A stretch of 64,000 nucleotides of DNA. It comes from Antedon bifida (Eukaryota > Echinodermata > Crinoidea > Comatulida > Antedonidae). Shown one piece after another: positions 1 to 11,462 of this stretch (its first letter is position 1; every line of letters begins with the position of its first letter). Under the pieces are notes generated by a model. It was not told where the DNA came from. It worked only from the letters and a program-made list of their open reading frames with translations, and made no database searches. The position numbers and the translations under genes were made by a program. Location of the stretch: the NCBI GenBank assembly GCA_963402885.1, contig OY727101.1, forward strand, positions 14,360,417 to 14,424,416, written 5' to 3'.

Positions 1-131
1 ATAACTTATACGTTTTGTTGGTGTACAATTGATTCTTCACAAGAGTAGATTAAACTACCCTAATTGTTAAATCAAAATATTCTTTTTTTAACAGTTGTAG
101 TATTTATCTTTGGATGGTTTTCTTTTCTCAG

Positions 132-3100
132 AAAGAGTGTCTGTCATGCAGCCTCGTGTTTATGTAGCCCCTGAAATCAGACGACTTGCTGTCAATAGTA
201 AAGAGTTTCTAGATAAAGATGAGAACAGTATTCCGATGGATGAGCTCTTTTTCTATAAGTAAGTCATCAATATTTGTCAAAACAACTGATATCATTGTCT
301 GGTCCTGGATTGCTTCACTCAGCTAAAGCTCTGTCTACACTATCAAACTTTATGTGACAACAAAATGTGATGTGCCCATATATGGACATGATGATGTCAT
401 ATCACTACCATATTTGGGCGTATCACTACCATATTTGGGCACATCACATTTTTTTTGTTAAACTAGTTTGATAGTGTATACAGAGCTTTATAATATGAAG
501 TGACTGTTATACACTAGGAGTTTCAACAGTTCTGCTACAGAGATCATCAGGCCTGTATGCTGGTTTGTAAGTACTGTAGGTGGGGTTTTTTTCATAGAAA
601 AGTGCCTGAAATGCTCGTTTGAAGGGTGCTCCTACAGGGATTTGGTCTGTTTGTGGTGTTGTAAATGAGAAGAAACTGGAAAAGAAACTAAAGTGTTCTT
701 TCTATATATCAAATATATCAAGAGGGTAGACCTTTTGAGGCAGACCGAGGGTGGATGATTTCTTTCCCTAAACCCCACCTCTTTTGTCAAGAAAGTAAAT
801 TCAAATTAAATGATTTCAGGTTTACTTACATACTATGTACAGTAATGCTACAATGGCAAATATTTCCTAACTGTTGCATTGCATATTCATAATAGGTACT
901 TTGAGCTGAAGAATAAGAAATTTACCAAAAAGAAGGCGAAGGTAGTTGATGACATGGACTCTGATGCTTCAAGTGTCAGTGATGATGAGTTTGAGAAATG
1001 CCTTGGTAAGTGCAATATTGTTACTAGTCATGCTTTGAATAGGAGTCTCCTTTGAATAGGAGTGAATATGGGTACCCCCTGTATAGGGGTCTCCTTTGAA
1101 TAGGAGTGAATAGAGGGTGTCCCCTGAATAAGAGTGAATAGGGGTACCCTTTGAATAGGAGTGAATAGGGGTACCCCCTGAATAGGGGTCTCCTTTGAGT
1201 AAGAGTGAATAGGGGCACCCCCTGAATAGGAGTCTCCTTTGAATAGGAGTGAATAGGGGTACCCCCTGAATAGGGGTCTCCTTTGAGTAAGAGTGAATAG
1301 GGGTACCCCCTGAATAGGAGTCTCCTTTGAATAGGAGTGAATAGGGGTACCCCCTGAATTAGGGTCTCCTCCTGAATTAGGGTTTCCTTTGAGTAAGACT
1401 GAATAGAGGGTGTCCCCTGAATAGGGGTCTCCTTTGAATAGGAGTGAATAGGGGTACCCCCTGAATAGGGGTCTCCTTTGAATAGGAGTGAATAGAGAGT
1501 GTCCCCTGAATAGGGGTCTCCTTTGAATAGGAGTGAATAGGGGTTCCCCCTGAATAGGAAGGGCCACATTGTTGAAACATATATTTTTCCAGTTTCTCCT
1601 GAATAGTGGTGTCACAAAGTATGAGTTAATTTGTAATGAAATGTTTGCAATTATATTTTAATTTTCTTGTTTATACAAGAAAATGTTATGAGTTCAAAAT
1701 AAAAATAATCTGTTTTCCAAGCAAATGAATCTTTTTTACTCTATTGAACTCTAGATGAGCTTGAGAGTGGTGAAATGGACTATGACGTAGATTTTGCTGG
1801 GTAAGTCAAGACGGAATATGTGATTTGTGAGACTATACAAATGTACCCAAGTATAAATATTTAATCCTACTAAATGTTCCTTAATAAAAAGCATATAATA
1901 TCCTCTTAAGCTTTTTTCAATTATTAAATTAAGCTTTTTTTATTAATCAATTTTTTGCAGAGATTTTCATAAATCAAAAAGCAGCAAAAAGAAACATCAA
2001 ACAGATTCAGATGATTCAGATTTTTCAGAAGATTTAGACAATCCAGATATTGACGATGATTTCAGTGATGATCCAGATATTGACGATAATTTAAGTGATG
2101 ATCTTGATGCAGATGATTTTAAAATTGAGAATGATAATTTTGATGAAGAAGCATTTGATATGTCTGAAGATGGTAAGTGAATTTTGTTAATCAATCAGTC
2201 AATCAATAATCTTTACTTCTTCAAATTAATGAAACTATGTTTATATTTGTACATTACTTGTTATATGTTGTTACATTTGTGCATAGGCCAATTCCCCTCC
2301 CAAAGACTTGTAATAAGACTTTGTTTATGTAGAGCACATTGTGTATATGTTTGTCTTGTGAACAGGATTGCCACCTTTAAGAAGGATAGTGAATGAATTC
2401 GCTTATTATTCCTTGGAAATTTGCCTATTTAAATATATAAACAAAACAAACTTGATACAATATAAAATACAATATAGAAAAAATACATTACATTTAACTA
2501 ATTTTCTATGTTATTGATATAGATGAAGAGTTTGCACTTGATAGTAAAAAGGGAGGGAAAAGTAGCGTAAAGAAAGACAAGAAAGGTTTAAATGACAAGA
2601 AAGCGTCCAGTAAAGCTAAGAAACGAAAAACTGATTCTGAAAGTAATGTGTCGAAAAAAGCCAGGACAGGAAATGATGTCACATCGGTTGTTGAAGAGGT
2701 TTGCCATAATATTTATCATTTTAGCACCATGATCTAATGTAGCTGTTTCTCATTACTGTATACTTTGTCCAATATCATTGCAAATTCTGTAATACAGTGT
2801 CATAATGTGTATCACATTGTGATAGCCTGAAAAGCCTGACCTAACAGTAACCTTATTCCCATCATTCCCATCATAACTTAACACCACATGCCAAACAATG
2901 CTATATATAATACTTAATAGTACCACACGCGTCTAAACCTAACACTATCCTGGTGCGTGTGGTATAATTCTGTATAGCATTGTGAGGCGTGTGATGTTTA
3001 GTAGGATCGATTTTTTTTCTTCATTTGTAGGCCAGAAACTTTACTTTTCTTTTGTGACATGTACCTTCTGTTATTTCAGTTTTCAATGCTTATGGATGAA

Positions 3101-3624
3101 AATGTTGGATCAAAGAGGAATGCCGTTGGAACACATGCTTTAATCAATCGTGACAAAGCCAGTAAGTAACACAAATTAATTCTGAATTGTAAACATTTCC
3201 ACTGAAATCTATTTTAATTTTCTACATTATTTATTTGCCCTTGGCCTTCCAAATTGCTCTCTTGAAATGCACCTTACAAATACTCATTTAAAACTCACAG
3301 GGGACTGCCGCAGATCCTGTCTCTCTCACCCCACCCCCTCCCTGGGCATATTTTTTTGGAATGTGTGATGGATGGTCACTTTTATGGCAAACCTCAACAA
3401 TTTGGGTAAATCAGAAACCATGTTTTTGGGGTTTTTTTTGTTTGTTTTTTTGGTTCTCAAATTAAAATCATTTGTTTTCAGGTGCTAAGCAGCTTGATTG
3501 GGAAGAGAGGCGTGATAAATGGATGAGAGGAAAAGACGTAAAGTCAATGATGAAACTAAAGAGGGAGAGATCAAACCTCAGGAAAATAAAAGGAAAAGGC
3601 AACAAGAAATTCAATAAAAAATGA
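132..3624 (+). CDS. CEBPZ: CEBPZ (CBF/Mak21 family), 3' part, 7 coding exons
   Basis: CEBPZ/Mak21/Noc1 proteins act in the nucleolus in 60S ribosome assembly; the human protein was first described as a CCAAT-binding factor. Coding exons are 132-258, 896-1005, 1755-1800, 1961-2172, 2523-2698, 3080-3161 and 3482-3624 (stop TGA 3622-3624), about 298 residues in all. Each intron has GT-AG ends and the phase is kept across all joins. The first exon carries the family signature QPRVYVAPEIRRLAV followed by a DELFFYKYFELK segment. The middle is a long Asp/Glu-rich tract followed by a Lys-rich tract. The C-terminus (FSMLMDENVGSKRNAV, then KQLDWEERRDKWMRGKD and a basic tail) matches the conserved CEBPZ end as I recall it. 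The gene starts left of the window, so the helical-repeat CBF domain is mostly missing. Identification is firm; exact exon edges are inferred from splice consensus and phase. Confidence 0.92.
324..490. mobile_element. Family A MITE, copy 1
   Basis: Near-palindromic element of about 165 bp beginning AAGCTCTGTCTACACTATC and ending with the inverted form, flanked by TA on both sides. The interior has two direct ACTACCATATTTGGGC blocks. Lies in a CEBPZ intron. Confidence 0.85.
1034..1612. repeat. Minisatellite, 44-bp unit, in a CEBPZ intron
   Basis: About a dozen imperfect copies of a 44-bp unit made of two related halves (GAATAGGGGTACCCCCT and GAATAGGGGTCTCCTTT, then GAATAGGAGT). The array fills most of the 1006-1754 intron. 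Because stops are rare in the unit, long open frames appear on the minus strand; these are repeat artefacts. The unit resembles dispersed AATAGGGG segments elsewhere in the window (33850-34160, 52580-52770). Confidence 0.9.
1961..2172 (+). CDS. CEBPZ: CEBPZ acidic exon with internal duplication
   Basis: This exon codes almost only for Asp, Ser, Glu and Asn. It contains a roughly 30-bp tandem duplication around 2039-2102, giving two copies of a PDIDDDFSDD-like unit (second copy PDIDDNLSDD). Acidic tracts of variable length are usual in this part of CEBPZ. Confidence 0.85.
3482..3624 (+). CDS. CEBPZ: CEBPZ terminal exon
   Basis: Last coding exon: after the AG at 3480-3481 it reads AKQLDWEERRDKWMRGKD, then a Lys/Arg-rich end KGKGNKKFNKK and stop. 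The conserved W-E-x-x-R-D-x-W pattern is the strongest single match to CEBPZ in the window. Confidence 0.92.
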
Positions 3625-3748
3625 AGGAACAATTTATTATAATGAATATTTATACATTATGTAACAAAATAGGTCGACTTTCACAATTGCTCTAGTGTCT
3701 TGAACTTTTTACTGTATGTATCATTCTTTATATGTATCTTGTTTACAT

Positions 3749-3754
3749 AATAAA
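3749..3754 (+). terminator. CEBPZ: AATAAA polyadenylation signal of CEBPZ
   Basis: First canonical AATAAA after the stop codon that lies at a plausible 3' UTR distance (about 125 bp). An earlier AATAAA-like string overlaps the stop region and is less likely to be used. Confidence 0.6.
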
Positions 3755-4129
3755 AGTATGAAGAAGAATATTTCTGTTCCCTTTGCTTGCCTTAAGGAGG
3801 TGATACACTTTTCCTAACCAATCAAGGTTATTTTTAAATTTATTATTTGAATAGCCATAATTGTTTTATTAATTTAATAAAAGTTAATAAATGTATTGTA
3901 AAAACACCATTGATTATATGAAAGTTCATGTATGAAAAATAAAATAAAAAATTTACATTAAAAAATTGTTGATACATACATATTTTTGTTTCTTTGTGTA
4001 ATATATTGTTACTTACTAAACTACAAAACATAAATAAATAAAAATTATAATTTCTTAATAAGGAAACATAATTATTTAAAATTTAATTTTAGATACAGTA
4101 TAGGCCTAGTAATTAAAAACTATACAGTA

Positions 4130-4640
4130 ATGCACACGTCACGTTAAAAAAACACCACGAATCAGCAGCAGAGGATCGGAGACTAGAGGAGACTAGACGT
4201 CTGGATCATCGACGATAGGTGGCGTAGTTGTTGTCAAAAGAGATTTATTAATTTTCGTCGATCGCAAACAGCAACAAGATTGTGGGTTGTTTTTCCCACT
4301 TATTAGTCAAAATATTCGGTGTTCACTAAACATATATGTAATATCATCATCTATAGACGTTAGTATATACAATTTAACTCATTATTACATAATTTTAAGT
4401 ATAATTGTTTGTTCTAGTATTGCTTTAAACTACAAATACCGTAACGTCCTTCTCGGTTGGTGACTAGCTAGTGTACCGTCCGTACCCGTGTCATAGTCGT
4501 CTGCTGTGCTGACTACTCTACTGTTTGTAGTTAGTCTAGGCCGCCTACCTGAGTGAGCTCCTGTTCTGATAGGGTATTCAGCTACTGTGTGGTGGTACTG
4601 TGTAGGGGATGTGTATGTAGTGTTTAGCTCTCGCCTATTG
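4130..4640 (+). promoter_or_regulatory. Possible promoter and non-coding first exon of BTBD7
   Basis: This stretch is visibly richer in G, C and CpG than its surroundings (for example CGTCCTTCTCGGTTGG near 4445 and several CG dinucleotides around 4195-4265) and lies between the CEBPZ 3' end and BTBD7. Such an island often marks a transcription start. No TATA box or clear donor site was identified, so the link to BTBD7 is inference only. Confidence 0.25.
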
Positions 4641-4701
4641 TGCTATAACCTGGTTAAGCCTACTTTTTATATCAACTTGATGGAATTATACTGTACAATT
4701 A

Positions 4702-5041
4702 TGCACTTGTCAATTGTATGACCCACTATACGACCCCCGGGAGAGGTGCGTCAATGGTGCGTCATTTACAAATAATTATTGACGCAGGGGTGCGTCAAAA
4801 AACCTAGATGGTACGTCACATCAATGAACAATGGTGGGTCAATGTCTGTCACTTTACCACCCACCATATCATAAATAACATGGTCACAGTGCGTCAAAAT
4901 GGGTGCGTCATGGTCACCTAAAGGTAAGTCACATTTTTGACGCACATGTGCGTCATGGTATTCATAAGGTATGACACACGTCGGACAAATGACGCACCTC
5001 TCCCGGGGGTCGTATAGTGGGTCATACAATTGACAAGTGCA
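4702..5041. mobile_element. Family D inverted-repeat element with perfect 52-bp ends
   Basis: A 340-bp non-autonomous DNA transposon. The first 52 bases (TGCACTTGTCAATTG... to ...GAGGTGCGTCA) recur exactly in reverse complement at the right end. TTA flanks both sides, as expected for PIF/Harbinger-type 3-bp TWA target duplications. The interior repeats GTGCGTCA/TGACGCAC about eight times in both orientations. No transposase is encoded. A decayed relative lies at about 27245-27578. Confidence 0.85.
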
Positions 5042-7039
5042 TTAATAAATAGGCCTAGGCCTAGGCCTATTTATTACTAAATAGTAAATATAAAGTAAAG
5101 TCATTCAATATTAATTAACTTTTATTGTTAATCGAAATTGTTGACACCATCAATTAATCTTTTTTATTTATGTGCTCTTTCCGCAGTGGAAAGACAGGTG
5201 AAATAATCTAACTTGCTAACTGGGTATTTAAGATCCTAGAGTTCTAATTGTTGTAGACACATAGTCTTATATGAATGTCACAGTTTTCTTTTTACTTTGT
5301 TGGACTGATTAAATTTGTTGGATTTTCTATTATAATTTGGTTTAAAGTTAAAATGAAATTTAGCAAACTAATTCAATGTACTGTATTTGCGAATATACAA
5401 CCTCCATTCATTATTTGATTAAAAATACTTTACGCATATTTAGTACTGTTCCGATTTGTTTGACCTGGCTGGTTGTGGTTGTAGACCTGGGGTGGTTGTG
5501 AGTTATCTATTTGACAAGTTAAAATTTATGTAGTTTTGGTAATAATAATTATTATTTCTTACAAAAGTGATTGTCCTAGAAAGAAAAGGTTTATTTCTTA
5601 GATTTTCTGCTATTAAACAATACAACTCAGTTTTTATTATCTATTTTGTTAGTATTCATTCACTCATAAATACAAGGTTAATGTAAAGCCTCAGACATCA
5701 CATCCTTAGTTTATTATTTTAAAGGATTTTATTTGGGTTTGATTTATTTCCTGTTTCAATCCAAATATGATTATAAACATTCATAGAATTTTAGTCTTCT
5801 TTACAGTACAGGTTATTGTTGTTGTTTATTAGTTTTCCACAAATAATAATTTATATATTTTTCTTTAAAAAATCATTACATATTATAAATGTGGATGGTG
5901 GTTAACTCATAATAAGTCTAGAAGTAGACTTGAAGTAGACTTTAAGCAGAGGCCAATATTAACAAAATATATAAAAAAAACATTACAATGGGATTATTGT
6001 ACAATAAATAAAGGTAGAAATGAATGGTTAATGCTCAATTCAAATCAGGGAATGAGAATATTTGGTGTGCACATCACTTAAAAGGGGTCCTCCTAAACAC
6101 CAAGCCCTACTGTACCAAGTCCCAATAGTACTGTACTTTACAGTATTCAAGTACAAGTAGTAGTAGTAGTAGGTGTAGGTTGTACTTTGCATTTGTCTGG
6201 TACAGTAGTTTAGTGAATAAATAGCAAAAATGTACAATTAAATTGTTTGTATGACTCCGTTACTACTATACTAATGAAATGAAAGATTGCAATTGTGAAT
6301 CCGGTAGTAATTATGTTGCTACTGTATTATGAAATATTTAATACATATTATAAATAATAATACATTAATTATGTAAAACACTATAGTATATATTATTCAA
6401 AAGCAAATTACTGAAAAAATGACAATGATGTTGGTATCAGTGGCTATATACAAAATGAAATAAGCAAAAAGCTAAATCAAAACCAAAACGCTAGCAAAAT
6501 TAGCAGAGCTTTATTTTAACGTTTCATTATTCATCTAAAAAAAATTATGTATAGGATTAGGAACAAGGAAAACAGCATCCAGAAAGAGAGAGAGAGGAAA
6601 AACCAAAAGGTAAACCGAATCATCATTACACGGTTTCTCGTATGCTGTGCTAAAGCCAGGACAATATTCAAAGAAATTGATTCTGTGATAAATATTTTAA
6701 AATTCATTTTGAATTTGATTAAATGCACAAGAGTAAAGAAATCTATATTTAGGAGCACAATAGTAAAGTAGATTAGTAATGAGCACTGTATTCTAAGTAT
6801 TGATTTCAGCCTTATATTAGGAGTTTTCATATCATGTAAAATCATTGTGAATGCAATTACATTTGTACGCTTCAAACGATGATTTTTAGATGACTCTGTT
6901 ATTGGTGACTCATACAGTAATGTAATCATACAGAATTATGTATCGTGTGCTGGATATTAAAGGCTAATTGCTGTTAACTAGTTATTCCAGGTCATGTTGT
7001 AACACTAACAGGGCTCGAAATTATTATTTTTTATCTAGA

Positions 7040-7255
7040 CTACCAGGGGCGGATCCAGCATTATAGATGTGGTGGTGGGGGGGGGGGGGGGGGGTGGATG
7101 CCGGTAAGGGGCTAAATATTTCATAAATGGTAAAAACGATCCGTCAGATTACAGAAAAATAAAAATAGTCATTATTTTATTTTAAAAAAAGACATGGCTG
7201 TTTAATTTTAGGGGGTGCTAAAGCCTATTTAGCCCCCGCCTAAATCCGCGCCTGA
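7040..7255. repeat. GGGGCGGATCCAG repeat with poly-G run
   Basis: Begins near CAGGGGCGGATCCAG and ends near TAAATCCGCGCCTG, which is roughly its inverse, with a run of about 18 G at 7077-7094. Looks like a small degraded inverted-repeat element. The G-run length should be treated as uncertain. Confidence 0.45.
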
Positions 7256-8034
7256 CTACTACTGTATAGTATACTCTCTGTGGTATAGTTGTAAAAAATG
7301 TAACTTAGAGAAAATTAACAACCCAAATAACAAATAAGCAAATGCAAAAAGTTGAATTTACAGAACTTGGCTAGTCGTGCCTAGTCTAAAAGCTATTTAC
7401 AATTTTTTCCAAAATTACAATCCAGCAAACGTCAGCTAGTTTTGGACAAGCACCAAAATATGAAAAATATAGTTTTCTACAGTAGTTTTCAATAATGATG
7501 TGTACAGTATTTGATATGATACTGTATCTGGCAATATGATTGATGCATCCTCATTCAATTCAATAACGATATAATTTGATGTTAAGTTTCTACAGTAAAT
7601 GAATTTAAACAGATACAGTAAAAATATACTGATATTAATTTAAATTATGCAATGACAATTTTAAAATGCATTTTACCATATTTTATTTTAATTTATTATT
7701 TTTTTTATTTTAATCTGATGGCCATGACCTAAATTTTGCAAACTTTTTAAATTTAAATTTGTTTTGTGTGCAAAAAATATTAAAAACAACTGTGCTGTAG
7801 GGTATTTTGTACATTTGCAAGAATATAACAAAAATGGTACGTTCAAATCATTCTGAAAAGAGATTAGAAATTAATGTTTTACACAAAGTGTCATGTAACT
7901 ACAGTTATCACTTTCAATGTATAATCTACAGTAGCCCCCATAATTTTGATATTGAAAATGTGTGTACGGTATTAGTTGGTTGCTTTCTTGTAGATGCTTT
8001 AATTGTAGAATGTAATTTTTGTTGGTTTATTTCT

Positions 8035-8165
8035 GTGCTCTGTTCTGGGTTGACCAACTAGCATAGGTGTTTAGCACCTGTTTGGTCTTTCCTTGCCTTT
8101 TATATTTGTTTTGTCTTCTTTGTATTGTACTGTATATGGCAGAAAATTGAATAAATAAAATAAAT
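8035..8165. repeat. Probable non-LTR retrotransposon 3' tail
   Basis: A CCAACTAGCATAGGTG/CACCTGTTTGGTC hairpin followed by a T-rich segment and an A-rich AATAAATAAAATAAATAA end resembles the 3' UTR and tail of LINE elements. No coding part was recognised. Confidence 0.35.
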
Positions 8166-10741
8166 AATTTAATTGCATGTACAGTGCAGTAATAAAATTC
8201 ACACAATAACCCATGACACCTACTTTCTGTCAAGGGAAGTGTCAACCATTCGATTAGGTAACAGTTCAAGTGCTTGTCAAGATACAGGCATCATTATCGT
8301 GCAATACAGGGATGTACTGTAGACCAGGGATGGATGGTTGTTAAGCTAGGATCTAGGGGGTGGGAAAGAAATAAAACAATACTTAAGACTGGTACTCAGA
8401 GTTTTCTTTGTAGTTTCTGCATTAAATTTAAGCTAGGTGGAAGGCTTTTAAGATACAGTAAGTGAGTGTACCTGCCTAGCACAATTACTTTTCTGTATGC
8501 TATAATAGTTTCTTGGAAAATGTGTTATCTGTTCCAGGGTACAGTGTATAGTTAGATGGGTATTTAATGTGATTTTAGTGTACAGTAGTTTCAGTTGGTC
8601 ATAAGGTCATAATGCTGATAATGGTTGATGGGGGTCACCAGAGCACCAACACTGGTAAACCATATTAAATGCCTACAACAATACACTTTATGATTATTAA
8701 ATGTCTGTAATAATGTAATTATTCTGTTGAATTATGTCTGTAACTTTTATACATTTGAGAATAAATAAAATGTGTGGTAATAAAAAACTGGTTTGGGATT
8801 ACATACTGTAACTTAGTCTAGGTTCTACCAAGGCAGTTTTTTAAAATTAGTAAAAAAAAAAAATATTTTGGCACATATGGCGTTTCATATACACACAAAA
8901 ATCGAAATGCCGACTGGTGTACTAACATAAAAAAGACAATTACAGACTTGGGGCAAGTAATAACTGTAGACTGTGATTTGTAAAAATATCCTTAATTTTT
9001 ACACTTTAGTATGTTATTGTTAGGTTATAGTAAAGATGGTGACCTGTAGGAGAGCCAACAAAATCAAACAATTTCAGATACTTGTGCATACTGATATAAT
9101 GAATTTATGGAGTATGATATAATTTGTAAATATTATAATTAGTGTATAAAAAATATTGCTGATCGTTGTTATGCCAACACTTAACAATTCTCAGAGGATT
9201 ACGATAAATGCATTAAGTGCATTCAGTTATTTGACATCATATAATATTTATTAAATACGAATATTTATTATGAATACAAATATGTGCATACAGCTAACTA
9301 ATTAACATATTGTTACTGTAGATTTTCCACATTGTCTATTATTGTAATGTAAACCTAGAATCATGTAATCTAAAGACCAATACATCCACCCACGCGAGTT
9401 ATGTGTGGAAATTGACATTATAATATTTGCTGATATTTAAAATTAAAACGTAATTACAGTCTGTGTAGTTAGTATTGGTGAACGAATTAGTGCATTACAG
9501 TAGAACTATATCAACAACATTATTATACTATTTTCAACACCTTTTTGCTGTCAAGTCAATGTTTTATACAAGGGCAATTCCGTGGTAACTAATTGACATT
9601 CTGACACAAATGTAGAGTAAAGCCTAAAATGTATATTTTGTTGTACCAAAGAATGTAGCCATACTGTACATACTCCAACTCTTACTATAATATCCAATTG
9701 AACCACTTAAAGGAGGATACTGTACTGTAGCTCCGGGTATAAAATTTCTCCTGTTTATTATAAAATATAAATGTTGGCAACTGATTTGAATAATCCCTAC
9801 ATATTTTACGTAAGCGGTAAAGAGAATGAACATCATAACATAAAACCTTGGTGACACAGGACCTATCTTAAAGCATTATATTAAAAATTGACTTCACTAA
9901 AATACTTAACTGGTCAGTATTTAATTAAGGGAAATGTCTCACAAGAATGATTGTTGAATAAGGCCACAGTACTTATTGAAACTTCTTTCATTTGTGTAGA
10001 ATCTCATTAATGACAAATACTGTATAAATTTCCACCAATTTCAGTTAATATTGCACTACATACAATGTTTAGCTAAATTATCACCTCATATTTACTGTAC
10101 ATGTCATTTGTTTGTTGTTCCTGCCTATGTATTGTATGTAGTTTATTACTAAAAATCATGGCTTCCTACCAAGAAAAACATACATCAATAGTACTGAGAA
10201 ATATAATACTCTTCTGTACTGAATACTATTTGAATACCCATACATTTCTATTTGCATACCAATACATATTTACTTGAATACACTCTCAGATAACACTTTA
10301 CATTACTGAGCTATTCACAAAACAAATTCTTCCATAGTATTCACTCTTTTGTTTAACATCCTTTTTAGAAAAATCTGTTATCATTATGTCTATACAAATA
10401 TTAAATTCAGACTATTGACAAATTAGTAGTGTGGGGTTTGTGTAATCTACCATTTTGTATTTTTAAAGGAAGTAAATTGTTGAAGAGTGAGATATTTTCC
10501 ATGGTATAAAATAAACATTTGTGATAAGTATAATTAAAATCTCTTATGATTTTTGTGTTCATAGTTTTAAGAGGTTTGTTTTTTATTCGACCACCATTAT
10601 TATTAATAATTAATATTGCGACATTTATATAGCGCTATAAGATCAGAGCGCTGTGAGTGTTTGTTGATTATTAAAATGATCTAGACTCTGAGCAGGAAAT
10701 AGGTAAACCAAAGACAACCCATTAATGACAACAAATAAATA

Positions 10742-11070
10742 ATATTTAACCCCCAAGCTTTTTTATTTTAGGTGCAATACTTCTCTTAATCAATTTTTGC
10801 ATTTCATAATAATACAATCTAGAGGGTATAGTTTACAGTCTTCAATATTATTATAAAATTGACCTTCTGTATGTACAGTACGGGAAATGTTTTTTCAACA
10901 TTAAACAATATTTAACACCCAAGCTTTTATTTTAGGTACAGTACTTGATACATGTTTGCATTTTATATTAATAAAATCTAGACGGTATTTAGTATTTTAC
11001 AGTGTACAGTTGTTTTTATGAAATTGACCTACTGTATGTGCAGTACAGTATGGGAAATGTTTTTTCAACA
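10742..11070. repeat. Tandem duplication (about 160 bp x 2) upstream of BTBD7
   Basis: Units 10742-10900 and 10907-11070 both run from TATTTAAC..CCAAGCTTTT through AATCTAGA.GGTAT to GGGAAATGTTTTTTCAACA. The two copies differ by small indels and substitutions. Confidence 0.8.
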
Positions 11071-11462
11071 ATGAGCTGTTTTGGATGGGGCAGGGATGAG
11101 TCAATAACATCTACCAGGTGAGCTCAATTCTACTTCATATTTATATGAGTCATCTGGTTCTGTTAAATTCAATCTCTATAATTTTATCTTCTAGGACGCA
11201 GAACAATCAGCGACATTAAGGGAAATTGACAACACATGCTGAACCACTGTTGCTAAACGGATTGATATAAAAGATGTCTTGAAACAAAACCAAGAAAAAA
11301 AAATCTGTTGATTGCGCACCAGTTGTTTTTTTGAATTTTGATTGATTGTATCAAGTGCGTTCTGTACTATTGTGAAAAACACACTTGAAATTTATTGAAG
11401 ATTATTACCATTATGTAAGAACGTATTTCGTAAAAGTTTGAAGTATACTCCACAGCGTTGTT

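Larger units (their letters stand above)
3755..11462. other. Intergenic/upstream region between CEBPZ and BTBD7
   Basis: About 7.7 kb with no supported coding exon. It holds the family D element (4702-5041), a possible promoter/5' exon zone (about 4130-4640), a poly-G tract inside a GGGGCGGATCCAG-type repeat (about 7040-7255), a probable LINE 3' tail (about 8035-8165), a GCGCT-type repeat trace (10610-10660) and a tandem duplication (10742-11070). The rest is AT-rich sequence in which I see nothing. The short open frames in it have no recognisable similarity. Confidence 0.6.

Noticed and set aside
1024..1615. Minus-strand open frames of 181 and 195 codons
   Set aside because: They are translations of the 44-bp minisatellite in different frames (repeating YSLLFKGDPYSGG-like text) and lie inside a CEBPZ intron.
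4766..5029. Minus-strand 87-codon open frame
   Set aside because: Lies wholly inside the family D inverted-repeat element and reflects its repeated motifs.
6531..6929. Minus-strand 132-codon open frame (hydrophobic)
   Set aside because: AT-rich chance frame rich in Phe/Leu/Ile; no start context, splice signals or similarity that I can support.
7077..7094. Poly-G run as a possible G-quadruplex element
   Set aside because: A homopolymer inside a degraded repeat and prone to sequencing error; no other support.
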